From the NCBI RefSeq assembly GCF_024171995.1, contig NZ_JAMTCT010000009.1, forward strand, positions 1 through 64,000: a stretch of 64,000 nucleotides of DNA. The letters are read 5' to 3'. Under the pieces are notes generated by a model, which saw only the letters and a list, made by a program, of their open reading frames with translations, did no database searches and was not told where the DNA came from. The first letter of the stretch is position 1; each line of letters starts with the position of its first letter. The translations under genes and the position numbers were made by a program. Positions 16,316 to 25,252 of this stretch are shown here, one piece after another. Origin of the DNA: Promicromonospora umidemergens (GTDB lineage Bacteria > Actinomycetota > Actinomycetes > Actinomycetales > Cellulomonadaceae).

Positions 16316-17443
16316 GTGCGAGGCGTAGACGTGGTCGAGTTCCGGCAGACGCTGACGGTGCCCCGGCCGCGCGGCGTCGTCGCGGCCGCCCACCGCGCCT
16401 GGCTCAGCCACCCGCGATGGGCGCTCGCCGTCAAGGGAGCGTTCGCGGCGAGCCTGGCCTGGTCCGTGGGACTCGTCGCGCCCGCGCCGTTCGCCGACTA
16501 CCCGTACTACGCGCCGCTGGGGGCCGTGCTCGCCACGACCAGCACCGTCGTGCGTTCCGTCCATGACTCCCTCCAGTCGGTCGCCGCGGTGCTGGTGGGC
16601 GCGATCATCGCCCGCGGTGTGGCCTTGCTGCCCCTTCCCGGACTGCTGGAGCTCACCGTGGTGGTGGGCATCGCGCTCCTGTGCGTGGGCTGGCGCATCT
16701 TCGGCGACATGGGCAGCTGGACCGTCATGTCCGCGATCTTCGTGCTCATCCTCGGCAGCGGTGATGCGGACTACATCGGTTCCTACGCGGGGCTGATCGT
16801 CGTGGGCGCTGCGATCGGCATCGGCGTCAACCTGCTGTTCCCGCCCCTGCCGCTCACCCCGTCGGAGCTCGCGCTCGGCCGCCTTCGCAGCGGGGTCGCC
16901 GAGCAGGTCGAGTCCCTGGCGAACTGGCTCGAGCAGCAGGGGCCCCTGGATCACGACGAGTGGGAACGCCGCCGCCAGGGGCTGTACCCGACCATCGAGA
17001 GCGCGCGTGCGGCGGTGGCCCAGACACGTGAGGCATCGCGCGCGAACCGGCGGGCACGGCGCAACAAAGGCTGGATGGCGTCCCAGACGCGCCGCGCCGG
17101 TGCGCTCGGGACCTCGGCAGAAGTGGTCGAGGAGATCGTGCGCCTGCTCGTTGTCTGGGAGAGCGAAGGGCTTAACGACCTAGCGCTCGGGCAGCAGCTA
17201 CGACCGGAGCTCGCTGGCACGCTGCGCGCCTTCGCCTCCGCCGTGCACTCGGCTCAGGTCCGAGACAAGGAGGGCGACCCTGAGGCCGGCGCAGCGGCTG
17301 ATGCGGTTCGCCGGCTCGACGAGTCGCTCGAAGAGTTTCGTGAGGCCGTCCGCGAGGCCCAACGCTCGTCGCAGTACGACTACTTCGTGGCGGGCGCGCT
17401 CATCATCAACCTCGACCGCGGCGCTGACGCCCTGCACATCTGA
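16316..17443 (+). CDS. FUSC-like aromatic-acid-exporter-type membrane protein
   Basis: The 375-residue protein starts at a GTG three bases after the CBS stop. Residues about 40-175 contain five or six membrane segments of the FUSC/aromatic acid exporter N-terminal type (GAVLATTSTVVRSVHDSL, LIVVGAAIGIGVNLLF). The remaining 200 residues are a cytoplasmic, helical, charged domain. The family exports aromatic carboxylates or fusaric acid, but only by similarity. The paired CBS protein may regulate it. Confidence 0.85.
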   Translation: MRGVDVVEFRQTLTVPRPRGVVAAAHRAWLSHPRWALAVKGAFAASLAWSVGLVAPAPFADYPYYAPLGAVLATTSTVVRSVHDSLQSVAAVLVGAIIARGVALLPLPGLLELTVVVGIALLCVGWRIFGDMGSWTVMSAIFVLILGSGDADYIGSYAGLIVVGAAIGIGVNLLFPPLPLTPSELALGRLRSGVAEQVESLANWLEQQGPLDHDEWERRRQGLYPTIESARAAVAQTREASRANRRARRNKGWMASQTRRAGALGTSAEVVEEIVRLLVVWESEGLNDLALGQQLRPELAGTLRAFASAVHSAQVRDKEGDPEAGAAADAVRRLDESLEEFREAVREAQRSSQYDYFVAGALIINLDRGADALHI

Positions 17444-17986
17444 CGGACACGAGGCGTCAGACAGCAAGCGAACCGACGCCTCGGTGTCGGCGGGGGACGG
17501 CTTGAGCGTGCAGCTGAAGAACTGGGCCCCTACGGAACACCTTGACGGGTTTGATCGGCAGCCGCTTCTGGACCTTTTCCAACGTAACGCGAGAGTTCCC
17601 GCGCGGCGCCCTTTCCGCGCAAGACCTGACCGAGCACGATGCCGTCGCTCGACCAGCCGGCACCGACCTCGCACAGCACTTCCTGGACGACGACGTCGCC
17701 TGATCCGAATAGACCGGAGTGGCCTAGTCGTGGGTACCAAACTGCGGAGGCAGGCCATCCGGCCTTTCGCCTACGCCATGGTGTGGAGACGCGCCCATCG
17801 CCGAGCCGATGTTCACGCACCTCTAGAAGCGCGCCGGCGGCCCGCGGTGGAACCGTTGCACCATGACGCACACACCCCGGCCGCCGATCTCTAAGAACGC
17901 CGGTGCCGTCCTCGTTGCCGCCCACTGCTATAGTCATCCGTGCGGTCAGGAAAGGGCCGTCGCGCAATGTTGTTGACGGAGGACTG
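17444..17986. other. Intergenic region before the first PAS-ANTAR gene
   Basis: About 540 bases have no recognisable gene. Frames on both strands show no domain. A TATAGT box (about 17929-17934) upstream of the PAS-ANTAR gene could be a -10 element. Confidence 0.4.
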
Positions 17987-18655
17987 ATGAACCAGCCCTT
18001 GCACGACGTCCCGCTCGAACATGTTCTGGCACTCGGTGATCACACACAGACAGGCCAGTACCGCGTCGACCTGGCGACCGAACAATGGTGGTGGTCCGAC
18101 GAGGCCTACCGCATCCACGGCTTCGAACCGGCGGAAGTCGACCCCACCACCGCCATGATCCTCGCGCACAAGCACCCCGATGACCGCGAGCGTGTCCGAC
18201 ACGTGCTCGAGGTCGCCTGGCGCACCGGCGAGCCGTTCGCGACCGCGCACCGCATCGTCGATGCCAACGGCCACGACCACGTCGTCTCGATCGTCGGCAA
18301 AGGCCAGCGCGACGACAGTGGTGACGTGGTCGAGCTAGTCGGATACTTCCTCGACCTGACCCGCAGCGTCAGCCGCTTGGCCGCCACAGAGGCAGACACC
18401 GCCATCCGCGCCGCGGCACGCAGCCGCCGCGACATCGAGCAGGCCAAGGCCGCCGTTGGGCAGGTGCTCGGCGTCGACGACGAGGAGGCCCTCAAGGTGC
18501 TGCGCCACCACTCGAACAACAGCAACGTCCCACTGAGAGACCTCTCCAGGTGGCTCGTCGCTCACTCCCGTACAGCGCCCCGCGCCGTCGCCTCGTCCCC
18601 CAGCTATCTGCTCGACCTGCTGCGTCATCCCCGACCGGCAGTGACCGGAGTCTGA
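17987..18655 (+). CDS. PAS-ANTAR regulator, copy 1
   Basis: The 222-residue protein begins MNQPLHDVPLEHVL with ACGGAGGA before the ATG; an upstream in-frame start lacks a site. A PAS_3-type sensor domain spans about 25-125 (WWSDEAYRIHGFEP, AHKHPDDRERVR, GYFLDLT). A C-terminal ANTAR-like three-helix domain follows (RRDIEQAKAAVGQVLG, LRHHSNNSNVPLRDLSRWL). ANTAR domains bind paired RNA hairpins and prevent termination. The usual AKGVLM core is altered to AKAAVG, so RNA binding may be changed. A closer-to-consensus paralogue is at 47457-48143. Confidence 0.88.
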   Translation: MNQPLHDVPLEHVLALGDHTQTGQYRVDLATEQWWWSDEAYRIHGFEPAEVDPTTAMILAHKHPDDRERVRHVLEVAWRTGEPFATAHRIVDANGHDHVVSIVGKGQRDDSGDVVELVGYFLDLTRSVSRLAATEADTAIRAAARSRRDIEQAKAAVGQVLGVDDEEALKVLRHHSNNSNVPLRDLSRWLVAHSRTAPRAVASSPSYLLDLLRHPRPAVTGV

Positions 18656-18803
18656 CCCTCGCTGCCCAGAGAGCAGCACACTTGGCGTCTGACGCCTTGG
18701 CGCCCACTCGCTGCCGCGCAAACTCTGGGCTCGCACCGTCGGAGGGAACGGTCGTCCGCCACCTGGCCCTCAACCGCGCCGGTCGACGTACGCGGCGGCG
18801 TCA

Positions 18804-19199
18804 CTAGCTCTTGCCGTCCGCTCGGGCCCGCATGTCGCGGACGAATCGTGCGGGTTCGATACCCCTGTCCTCCAGAAGTGCGTCCACCTTTGCCTCGACC
18901 CGCTCCTCGCCCTCGCGAGACTGCGACGACCCCCAGAAGTAGAACAGCATGAGACCGGCTGCCTGCCATATGAGCTGGAGGAACTCCGACTGCCAGTTCT
19001 CGAACGTGGAGGACAGGAACTGAGGGAAGAACTCCGACCAGGAGAACGACGAGCCGTGCTGGTCGGCCTCGTTCCGGACCGCGATCGCCTGGAACACGAA
19101 CTGGCCGGCCCACGACACGAGGAACAACCCGGCCGTCACGATCCCGAAGGAGTAGGCGCGGTGGAACCGCGGGCGGGACTTCGCTGAGCTGTCACTCAT
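18804..19199 (-). CDS. DUF6766-like small membrane protein
   Basis: The 131-residue protein has two hydrophobic segments (about 15-40, SFGIVTAGLFLVSWAGQFVF, and 75-95, LIWQAAGLMLFYFWG) around an outside loop with aromatic residues (SWSEFFPQFLSSTFENWQ). It ends in a charged tail. It resembles the DUF6766 family of actinobacterial and proteobacterial membrane proteins, function unknown. I chose MSDSS at 19199, with GAGGAG upstream. It is preceded by copy 2 of the duplicated leader. Confidence 0.8.
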   Translation of the reverse strand: MSDSSAKSRPRFHRAYSFGIVTAGLFLVSWAGQFVFQAIAVRNEADQHGSSFSWSEFFPQFLSSTFENWQSEFLQLIWQAAGLMLFYFWGSSQSREGEERVEAKVDALLEDRGIEPARFVRDMRARADGKS

Positions 19200-19229
19200 G
19201 GCGATCTCCTCTTCAACCACTCGTGACCG

Positions 19230-19425
19230 GCGAATACACCGCCGATCCGGCTGGAGAATCCCACTTCTCGAGACTCACGCCGTGAGCGTCCGCAGACGAC
19301 GCGCCTCGTCACGCTAGGCCGGGCACAAACGGATCGCCACCGGAGATCACGGGAGCCGCCGTAGCCATAGCGTCGAAGCGCGGCAGCGTGGTGCTCTCCA
19401 CAGCCATGCCGCCGCACCATCCGGT
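19230..19425 (-). promoter_or_regulatory. Duplicated leader element, copy 2
   Basis: This minus-strand sequence upstream of the DUF6766 gene shares with 15265-15483 a run of conserved blocks, including TGTGGAGAGCACCACGC, CGGCCTAGCGTGAC and a GAGTCTCGAGAAGTGGGA variant, in the same order and at a similar distance from the gene. The IS5 transposase fragment ends where the element begins, so the IS lost its 3' end at this border. Confidence 0.6.
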
Positions 19426-20250
19426 CGGCCGGTGGTCGCCCGCCGGCCGAGCCCTTGCGCTGTCGGGCGGCGGTCGTGTCCTTCTTCTCGGGGATCACGG
19501 TCTTGATGCCCCGCCCGCGTAGGTGCTTGCGGTCGGGCCGGTGGCGTAGGCCCGGTCCGCGAGCACCGCTTCGGGGCGGGTGCGTGGTCGGCCCGGCCCG
19601 GTGCGCGGGACGCGGATGTCGGCCAGGACCTCGAGCAGCATCGCGCCGTCGTTACGTTGCCCGCCGGTGACCACCGCGGCCAGCGACCTGCCACGTCCGT
19701 CGACCGCGTGGTGGATCTTGGTGCTCAGTCCGCCACGGGAGTGACCGATGCCGTGACCTGCCGGTTCGCGGTCCCCGCCCAGCGGGCTGTGGACGAAGTC
19801 AGTGGGGAGGTTCGTGTAGTTCGAGACCGCCCCCTGTGTCCTGCTCCGGGCGTGTGGTGTTCGTGCCGTGCTGGTGGGCCCGGTTGATCGTGGCGTCCAC
19901 CGACACGGTCCAGTCAATCTTTCCGTCCGTGTCGGCCTGAGCGAGCAGCCGGGACAGCACGTTGTCCCAGGTGCCGTCTCCGGCATACCGGCGGTGTCGT
20001 TTCCAGACCGTGCGCCAGGATCCGAAGTGTTCGACGGGCAGGTCCCGCCACGGGATCCCGGTCCCGTACCGGTAGACGATCCCTTCGACCACGCGACGGT
20101 TGTTCCAGAACGGGTGTCCGCGCCGGCCCGTGTTCGACGGGAGCAGGGGCTCGATCAGTTCCCACTGCTCATCGGTCAGCGACTGGTATCGAGAAGACGT
20201 CACGTCCCGAGTCTGCCGCGCACCTCACCACACATATGGGAGACACGCCC
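19426..20250 (-). mobile_element. IS5-family (IS427 group) fragment, 3' end missing
   Basis: Two overlapping frames encode an IS5-type transposase. The first (from 20203) carries the N-terminal domain (YQSLTDEQWELIEPLLP, SVDATINRAHQHG). The second continues (GHSRGGLSTKIHHAVDGRGR, GGQRNDGAMLLEVL, LADRAYA). This group normally uses a -1 frameshift between two ORFs. A further shift after RAYATGP breaks the second frame, and the C-terminal Glu region is absent. The upstream tip GGGAGACACGCCC ends at 20250. The element is dead. Confidence 0.82.
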
Positions 20251-20505
20251 TAGCTGAGCCAAGGCCGTGGCGTTCGCGTATGCCACGAAAGCGGCCAGGG
20301 CCAACTCAAGGAGTAGGCCCGCCCCGGACGCCTGAGCGGCCGGTGCGATCGCGGCGAAGACCCCGGTTCCGGTCATCGACCCCAGGCCGATGACCACCGC
20401 GTCGACCGTACCCAGTCGCCGGGCGAGCGCCTCGTGGCTGCTCACCTGTCGACCGACGCCGCGATCTTGGGTGAGCGGTGTTGCACGCGCCACCCAACCC
20501 AGCAC
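20251..20505 (-). pseudogene. N-terminal fragment of an APC-family amino acid permease, cut by IS5
   Basis: The minus strand encodes LARRLGTVDAVVIGLGSM, then GVFAAIAPAAQASGAG, and a hydrophobic stretch to ANATALAQL. This is the start of an amino acid/polyamine/organocation permease through the second membrane helix. It ends exactly at the IS5 tip near 20250, and the rest of the permease is not found on the other side. Its start lies 10 bases after the stop of the zinc-finger gene, implying a former operon. Confidence 0.75.
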
Positions 20506-20514
20506 CCGCTCGCG

Positions 20515-20946
20515 TCAGTGCTGCCACGCGGCCTCGGACTGGTTCTCGTAGTGCTCGTAGGTCGTGGCCAACGCCGTGCCGACGAGGTCTTCGGTGGGGC
20601 CGGCCCGAGTGATGGTCAGTGTTGAGGAGTTGGCCGGACTGCGACGTGTCCAGGAGGCTTCGCGGATGTCGATGAAGACGCGGATGCACTTGGCGCAGCC
20701 ATCCATGTGAACTTCCAAGCGGTGCACGCGGCGGGGCGGGAGGCGTCTTGTGAGGTAGTCGTGCATGGCGGCACGTGTTAAGCGGCACTGTGGCTCGTTG
20801 ATGCCGCGGACGTGAGCGGTGGGGGATGCGTCGTGATCGGGGGCCAGGTTGGACGGTGGGGCGTCGACCATGAAGACGTTGGTCTGGCCATCGACGTCAA
20901 GCACGGCGCACAGGTCGTCGATACTGAGATCACCTGTGATGGTCAC
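20515..20946 (-). CDS. Putative zinc-finger (anti-sigma-like) protein
   Basis: The 143-residue protein has no membrane segment. Near residue 80 it has HMDGCAKC, the H-x3-C-x2-C pattern of zinc-binding anti-sigma (ZAS/zf-HC2) domains, preceded by a helix (AMHDYLTRRLPPRRVHRLEV). The flanking parts are unfamiliar. No sigma factor gene is adjacent, so a role as an anti-sigma factor is speculative. It lies directly before the permease fragment. Confidence 0.55.
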   Translation of the reverse strand: MTITGDLSIDDLCAVLDVDGQTNVFMVDAPPSNLAPDHDASPTAHVRGINEPQCRLTRAAMHDYLTRRLPPRRVHRLEVHMDGCAKCIRVFIDIREASWTRRSPANSSTLTITRAGPTEDLVGTALATTYEHYENQSEAAWQH

Positions 20947-22098
20947 GCGAACTGCCCCCTGTGCGCACAGCGTCCGGTTTCGACCGGCTAGGGCCTAGTT
21001 TTACCGTTGATGAGGATTCATCGCACTATGGCTGTGATATGCCGCTTGTTCGAGCCAGTCATGGACATCGGTCCTCCCCGACTCCGGTCTTTGCGGACGA
21101 GCTGCAGTCGGCGTGAATGCACGTGCCCGTGAGATGTCGCCGGGTGGAACAGCGATGGAGCCGAGCAGTCTGAACCGGAGCTGGGTCGTGCCGCCGTCAG
21201 CCACCTATGGGCGGACCAGAGCGGGAACAGGAACGCGACGAGCAGGGCGAGTGCGAGCGCGCCGACCATGAGGTCGAGCGTAAGGATGGCCTGGTGGGGT
21301 AGCAGCGCGCTGCCGGTCAGGTGCCGGTCCAGAGTCTTGGCGGCGCCGACGAATCTGCGGACCATGCCTACCACACACCACGCTTGCCCAGTCCGAGTCT
21401 CATGACGAGATTCTCGCGACCGGCCGGGCCGTGTCGACAACTGGTTCGAGGACGTTGTCATCCCGGATTTCCGGGAACTGCGGGGGAGGTGAGGAGGCCG
21501 TTTAGCTGTCACTGTCCGCGAGGGCCAGGTCGCCCAGCAAACTCGTCAGGTGATGGAGGTTCAGGTCCCGACCGTACTCGTCGCCGAGTTTTTGGTCCGG
21601 GTTGCTGTCCTCATTCCGGGCCGGGACCTCTCCAGGATCATCGTCGCCGGTGGGATTCGGGTGCATCTCGGGCGCGGGCGTAGAACCCGCAGGGGTGCCT
21701 GGTGGTGGCGTGCGACGAGGGTGTCCAGGAGGAACCGGTCCGCTGCGCCGACCCCGCCGGCCACGGCCACGGCCACGGCCATTCCGAGGGTGAGTGTGAG
21801 GGTGGTCATGGGCGTCGACGACGACGCGGGCATGGACGCCCCGACACAGCTCACCACCGGGATCTCGATACGCCGTGCGCCCGGGGTGGCCCCGTGACAG
21901 CGGCTCGACCGGCCGTCCGGGGCCGGGACTGACGGATCGCCGGGAACCGGCTGCGGCGCGCCTGGTGGAGAGCGGCTGGGCTAGGTGGCGAGGATTACGA
22001 CGTTTTCGGTGTACTGCTGCGTGGTGCGGTCGAATGTTCCGCCGAGGTCACCGACCGCGCCTAAACAGAGAGAACTCCTGATCAGTACGCGACGTTGT
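20947..22098. other. 1.15 kb without a clear gene
   Basis: No frame has a recognisable domain. A minus-strand frame at 21018-21512 includes one strong hydrophobic segment (LDLMVGALALALLVAFLFPL). Another minus-strand tail at about 21984-22060 reads GGTFDRTTQQYTENVVILAT and a stop, which looks like a genuine C-terminus without its gene. I read the region as decayed coding DNA. Confidence 0.4.
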
Positions 22099-22752
22099 TC
22101 ACTGCGGCATCCAGCGTTCGAGCCACTCGACACTCGCCGTGATGACCTCGTCCAGAGCGCCCGGTTCCTCGAACAGGTGGGTGGCTCGGGGCACGATCCT
22201 CAACTCGTGGTCTGCTGCGAGCTGCGCGGCGGCCTGCTCGTTCAGTTCGATCACTACGTGATCCTCACCGCCCACGAGGAGCAGCGTGGGTGCCCTGACA
22301 CGCGAGAGATCGTCGCCGGCGAGGTCCGGTCGGCCGCCACGGGAGATCACAGCGTGGATCTGCTGCGGTCGTGCTGCCGCTGCGCGCACCGCAGCAGCAG
22401 CGCCTGTGCTGGCCCCGAACGTGGCGATCGGGAAGCGGGCAGTCTCCTCCATGGTCCCGAGATGGTCGACAGCAGCGACGAGCCGCGCAGACAGCAGGGA
22501 GATGTCGAACCGCCACTGCCGGGTGATCAGGTCCACCTGCTCCTCGTGCGGGGTCAGCAGGTCCATGAGCAGGGTGGCGAAACCGGCCCGGTGCAGTCCT
22601 GCCGCGACATACTGGTTGCGGCTGCTGTGCCGGCTGCTGCCGCTGCCGTGGGCGAACACCACGGCGCCACGAACCACGGCAGGCACGACGAGGTCCCCGT
22701 CGACCGCCCCGCCGTCGGCTGGGAGGCGGACAGCACGTGCTTCAGCGTCCAT
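22099..22752 (-). CDS. Dienelactone-hydrolase-like alpha/beta hydrolase
   Basis: The 217-residue alpha/beta hydrolase has the oxyanion motif FAHGSGSSRHSSRNQYVA near 32-50. The nucleophile is in TFGASTGAAAA (about 112), an acidic residue in LVGGEDHVVIE and the His in ATHLFEEPGAL. Its ATG overlaps the 3' end of the erythromycin-esterase gene by 11 bases. It is third in a coupled unit. The same three domains occur together in mycobacterial dormancy-regulon proteins, so a stress role is likely. The substrate is unknown. Confidence 0.9.
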   Translation of the reverse strand: MDAEARAVRLPADGGAVDGDLVVPAVVRGAVVFAHGSGSSRHSSRNQYVAAGLHRAGFATLLMDLLTPHEEQVDLITRQWRFDISLLSARLVAAVDHLGTMEETARFPIATFGASTGAAAAVRAAAARPQQIHAVISRGGRPDLAGDDLSRVRAPTLLLVGGEDHVVIELNEQAAAQLAADHELRIVPRATHLFEEPGALDEVITASVEWLERWMPQ

Positions 22753-24055
22753 GTGGCCAGGTCTCCATCTCTCCGGCCGCGACACGGGTGCCGCGGAGAG
22801 GTGACAGCGCGCGGGTGCGGTCGAACCAGCAGAAGGCGTCGTAGCGACGGCCGAGCACCGTCTGCACATAGTTGCCCCACCGCTCGGCGTCCGGGTGGTA
22901 GACGACACCGATGGCGCGGTGGTCGCGCGCCTCGCGCAGCCAGTCCGGAAGGTCGTCGGGAAAGACAAACAAGGCTGCCGGTTCCGCCAGTGCTTCATGC
23001 AGCAGGGCCTCGGTGCTCCCTGCCCTCGCCTCGGGCACCGTCATCGTCTCGGTGCGTGCGCCCCACTGACCGGCGGCGGTCACCGTCCCACGGTGGCTGC
23101 CGAAGCCGACCAGGACGACATCCTGCTCGCCGTACCTCTCCCGGACGAGCTGACCGACGTTGACCATCCCAGCAACTGCCATGTCCGTGTGGCGCGCATC
23201 GCCGATGTGCGTGTTGTGCTCCCAGACGACGGCCTTGACCGGCCGTCCATCGGCTCGGCCGCGGTGATGTGTCATGAGACGGTCCAACGTCTCGACCATG
23301 TGACGGTCGCGCACGTTCCACGACGACGAGCCGCCGCCAACCATCGCCCGGTAGTAGGCCTCCGCGCCAGCCACGACCGCAGCGTTCTGCTCCGCGTTGA
23401 ACCGCTCGTCGCGCGAAGCCACGCCCTGCGGCGAACGGCCGGGGAGAAGGTCTGCGAGCATGGCCACCACCTCGTCCTGGCAGCTCGCCGGGACCAGCCG
23501 GGTCGCACGGGCGTAGGCCTGCGGGTCCTCGGCATAGGGACCGAAGCAGTCCAGGGCGGCCATCGCGGCGTCGACGTTGCCCGGCTCGTGCTCGTGCAAG
23601 TAGTCCAGCGTCGCGTACAGCGAGTCCCACAGGCTGTACACGTCGAGCCCGAAGAAGCCGACCCGTTGCGCGTCCGGGAGCGCCTGATTGTGCTCCCGCA
23701 GCCATCGGGTGAAGCCCACTACGTCGTCATTGGCCCACATCCACGTCGGCCAGCGCTCGAACGCGGCGAGGGCATCGGCGGGGTCCTTTGGCGCCTCGCT
23801 GGACCCGATGACGGAGAGGTTGACGCCGTAGCAGTCCGGCCAGTCGCCCTCGACGCCGACGAAGCTGAAGCCCTTCTCGCTGATGAGCCGGCGGGTGATC
23901 GCAGCACGCCAGTCGTAGAACTCGTGCGTGCCGTGCGACGCCTCACCGAGCAGCACGTAGGACGCGTCCCCGACGCGGTCCATCAACGGGTCGAGATCAG
24001 CCTCCGAGCGCAACGGGCCCGCCTGACGCTGGATGTCCTCGGCCACGCTCATCAA
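22742..24055 (-). CDS. Erythromycin-esterase-family protein
   Basis: The 437-residue protein has the family's conserved N-terminus YVLLGEASHGTHEFYDWRAA with the putative catalytic His, then GFSFVGVEGDWPD and AVVWEHNTHIGDAR. Macrolide esterases EreA/B belong to this family, but most chromosomal members, including mycobacterial Rv2030c-like proteins, are not resistance enzymes. The ATG overlaps the stop of the phosphoribosyltransferase gene (ATGA) and the 3' end overlaps the hydrolase gene. Antibiotic resistance should not be assumed. Confidence 0.9.
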   Translation of the reverse strand: MMSVAEDIQRQAGPLRSEADLDPLMDRVGDASYVLLGEASHGTHEFYDWRAAITRRLISEKGFSFVGVEGDWPDCYGVNLSVIGSSEAPKDPADALAAFERWPTWMWANDDVVGFTRWLREHNQALPDAQRVGFFGLDVYSLWDSLYATLDYLHEHEPGNVDAAMAALDCFGPYAEDPQAYARATRLVPASCQDEVVAMLADLLPGRSPQGVASRDERFNAEQNAAVVAGAEAYYRAMVGGGSSSWNVRDRHMVETLDRLMTHHRGRADGRPVKAVVWEHNTHIGDARHTDMAVAGMVNVGQLVRERYGEQDVVLVGFGSHRGTVTAAGQWGARTETMTVPEARAGSTEALLHEALAEPAALFVFPDDLPDWLREARDHRAIGVVYHPDAERWGNYVQTVLGRRYDAFCWFDRTRALSPLRGTRVAAGEMETWPHGR

Positions 24056-24732
24056 GGCGACCTTCCTGTGCTGTCGGAGGCGCCGGCCAGAGCGGCCCGC
24101 ACCTCGTCGTCCTGCGTCTGACGGAAATTTAGATATCCCTGGCCGACGCCGTAGAAGGGCGAGGGCGTCTGGACGCAGACGACCTCGTCGGCCTCGCGCT
24201 CAAGCTCCGTACACGCCCTGGAGGAACCGATGGGGACCGCGACCACCACGCGGGCGGGATCGTGGTGGCGGATCGCGGTGATAGCTGCCAGTACGGTCGA
24301 CCCTGTGGCAACACCGTCATCGACCAGGATGACGACCCGATCGCGGACGGCGGTCGCCGGCCGGCCGTCCCGGTAGACGCTCTCCCGCCGACGCAGCTCT
24401 TCGAGCTCCGACCGGTAGACGACATCGAAGTCCGCCTCGGAAATCTGCGCCTGGGTGAGCACCCGCTGGTTGTGGACGACCTCCACGTCGCCACCGACGC
24501 CTGCGATCGCGCCCATCGCCAGCTCGGGTTGCCCGGGCAGCCCGAGCTTGCGTACCACGACGATGTCCAGCGGGGCTCCCAGTGCTTCGGCGATGGGAAC
24601 CGCGACCGGCACGCCACCGCGGGGCAGCGCGAGAACGACGACGTCCCTGCGGTCCGCGTACCCGGCCAGGCGACCGGCCAGCGCACGACCGGCCTCCTGG
24701 CGATCTACGTAGGGTCTCGCGTCGCTCGGCAT
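24052..24732 (-). CDS. Phosphoribosyltransferase-domain protein
   Basis: The 226-residue protein has the PRPP-binding loop VILVDDGVATGST near 124-136. Its N-terminal part (AGRALAGRLAGYADRRDVVV, LPRGGVPVA, RKLGLPGQPELAMGA) is typical of the stand-alone PRTases found beside dienelactone hydrolases and erythromycin esterases. AGAAGGAG stands before the ATG at 24732. It leads a three-gene unit in which every junction overlaps. The acceptor base is unknown. Confidence 0.92.
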   Translation of the reverse strand: MPSDARPYVDRQEAGRALAGRLAGYADRRDVVVLALPRGGVPVAVPIAEALGAPLDIVVVRKLGLPGQPELAMGAIAGVGGDVEVVHNQRVLTQAQISEADFDVVYRSELEELRRRESVYRDGRPATAVRDRVVILVDDGVATGSTVLAAITAIRHHDPARVVVAVPIGSSRACTELEREADEVVCVQTPSPFYGVGQGYLNFRQTQDDEVRAALAGASDSTGRSP

Positions 24733-24914
24733 GTGGTATCGCTCTCCTTCTGCGGTCACATTCACCGTTCGACCCGTTCCGGTAACCCAGCCCGCGCGCC
24801 CGCGCGTCAGAACAGGCGCCGAGGGAGGGCACCGCGCTCACCAGACAGGGGCGGCGGGCGGGCCAACCGCCGCGCGGGCCGACCACCGTCTGGTGGCGGC
24901 CCGCGCTCGAGTCG

Positions 24915-25148
24915 TCAGCCCTTGAGCCGGCTGAGCAGGAGTCGCTTGCCCTGCTCGGCCCCCTTGCGGCTCTCGCCCTGGGCACGGCGGAACAGCTCCG
25001 CGAGCTCGGTGTCGTTGTCTCGCTCGGCGTCCTGGATGTAGATCTCCAAACGCAGCGCGTTGTCCAGGCACGCCTGGGTGAACCACAGGATGTTGTAGTC
25101 CTTGTCCTTGGTTCCCGTGACGTTGCCGGTCTCTTCGTCGTTAGCCAT
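24915..25148 (-). CDS. Small conserved hypothetical protein
   Basis: This 77-residue, acidic, helical cytoplasmic protein starts MANDEETGNVTGTKDKDYN and has a KGAEQGKRLL tail. I believe similar small proteins are common in actinobacterial stress loci, but I cannot name a domain. The upstream GAGGGAACGCCACC provides a plausible ribosome site. It lies between the PRTase unit and the PRC-barrel gene, all on the minus strand. Confidence 0.75.
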   Translation of the reverse strand: MANDEETGNVTGTKDKDYNILWFTQACLDNALRLEIYIQDAERDNDTELAELFRRAQGESRKGAEQGKRLLLSRLKG

Positions 25149-25252
25149 GGTGGCGTTCCCTCCTCAGTGCTTCACTTCGACACGGACACAGCACACCGGC
25201 CAGCCGAGATCGTGTGCGAGATCGCGGCCGATCAGCGAGCGGCTCGGACGGC

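Noticed and set aside
22742..24055. Macrolide resistance gene
   Set aside because: Family membership alone; the context matches dormancy-type paralogues rather than EreA/B resistance genes.
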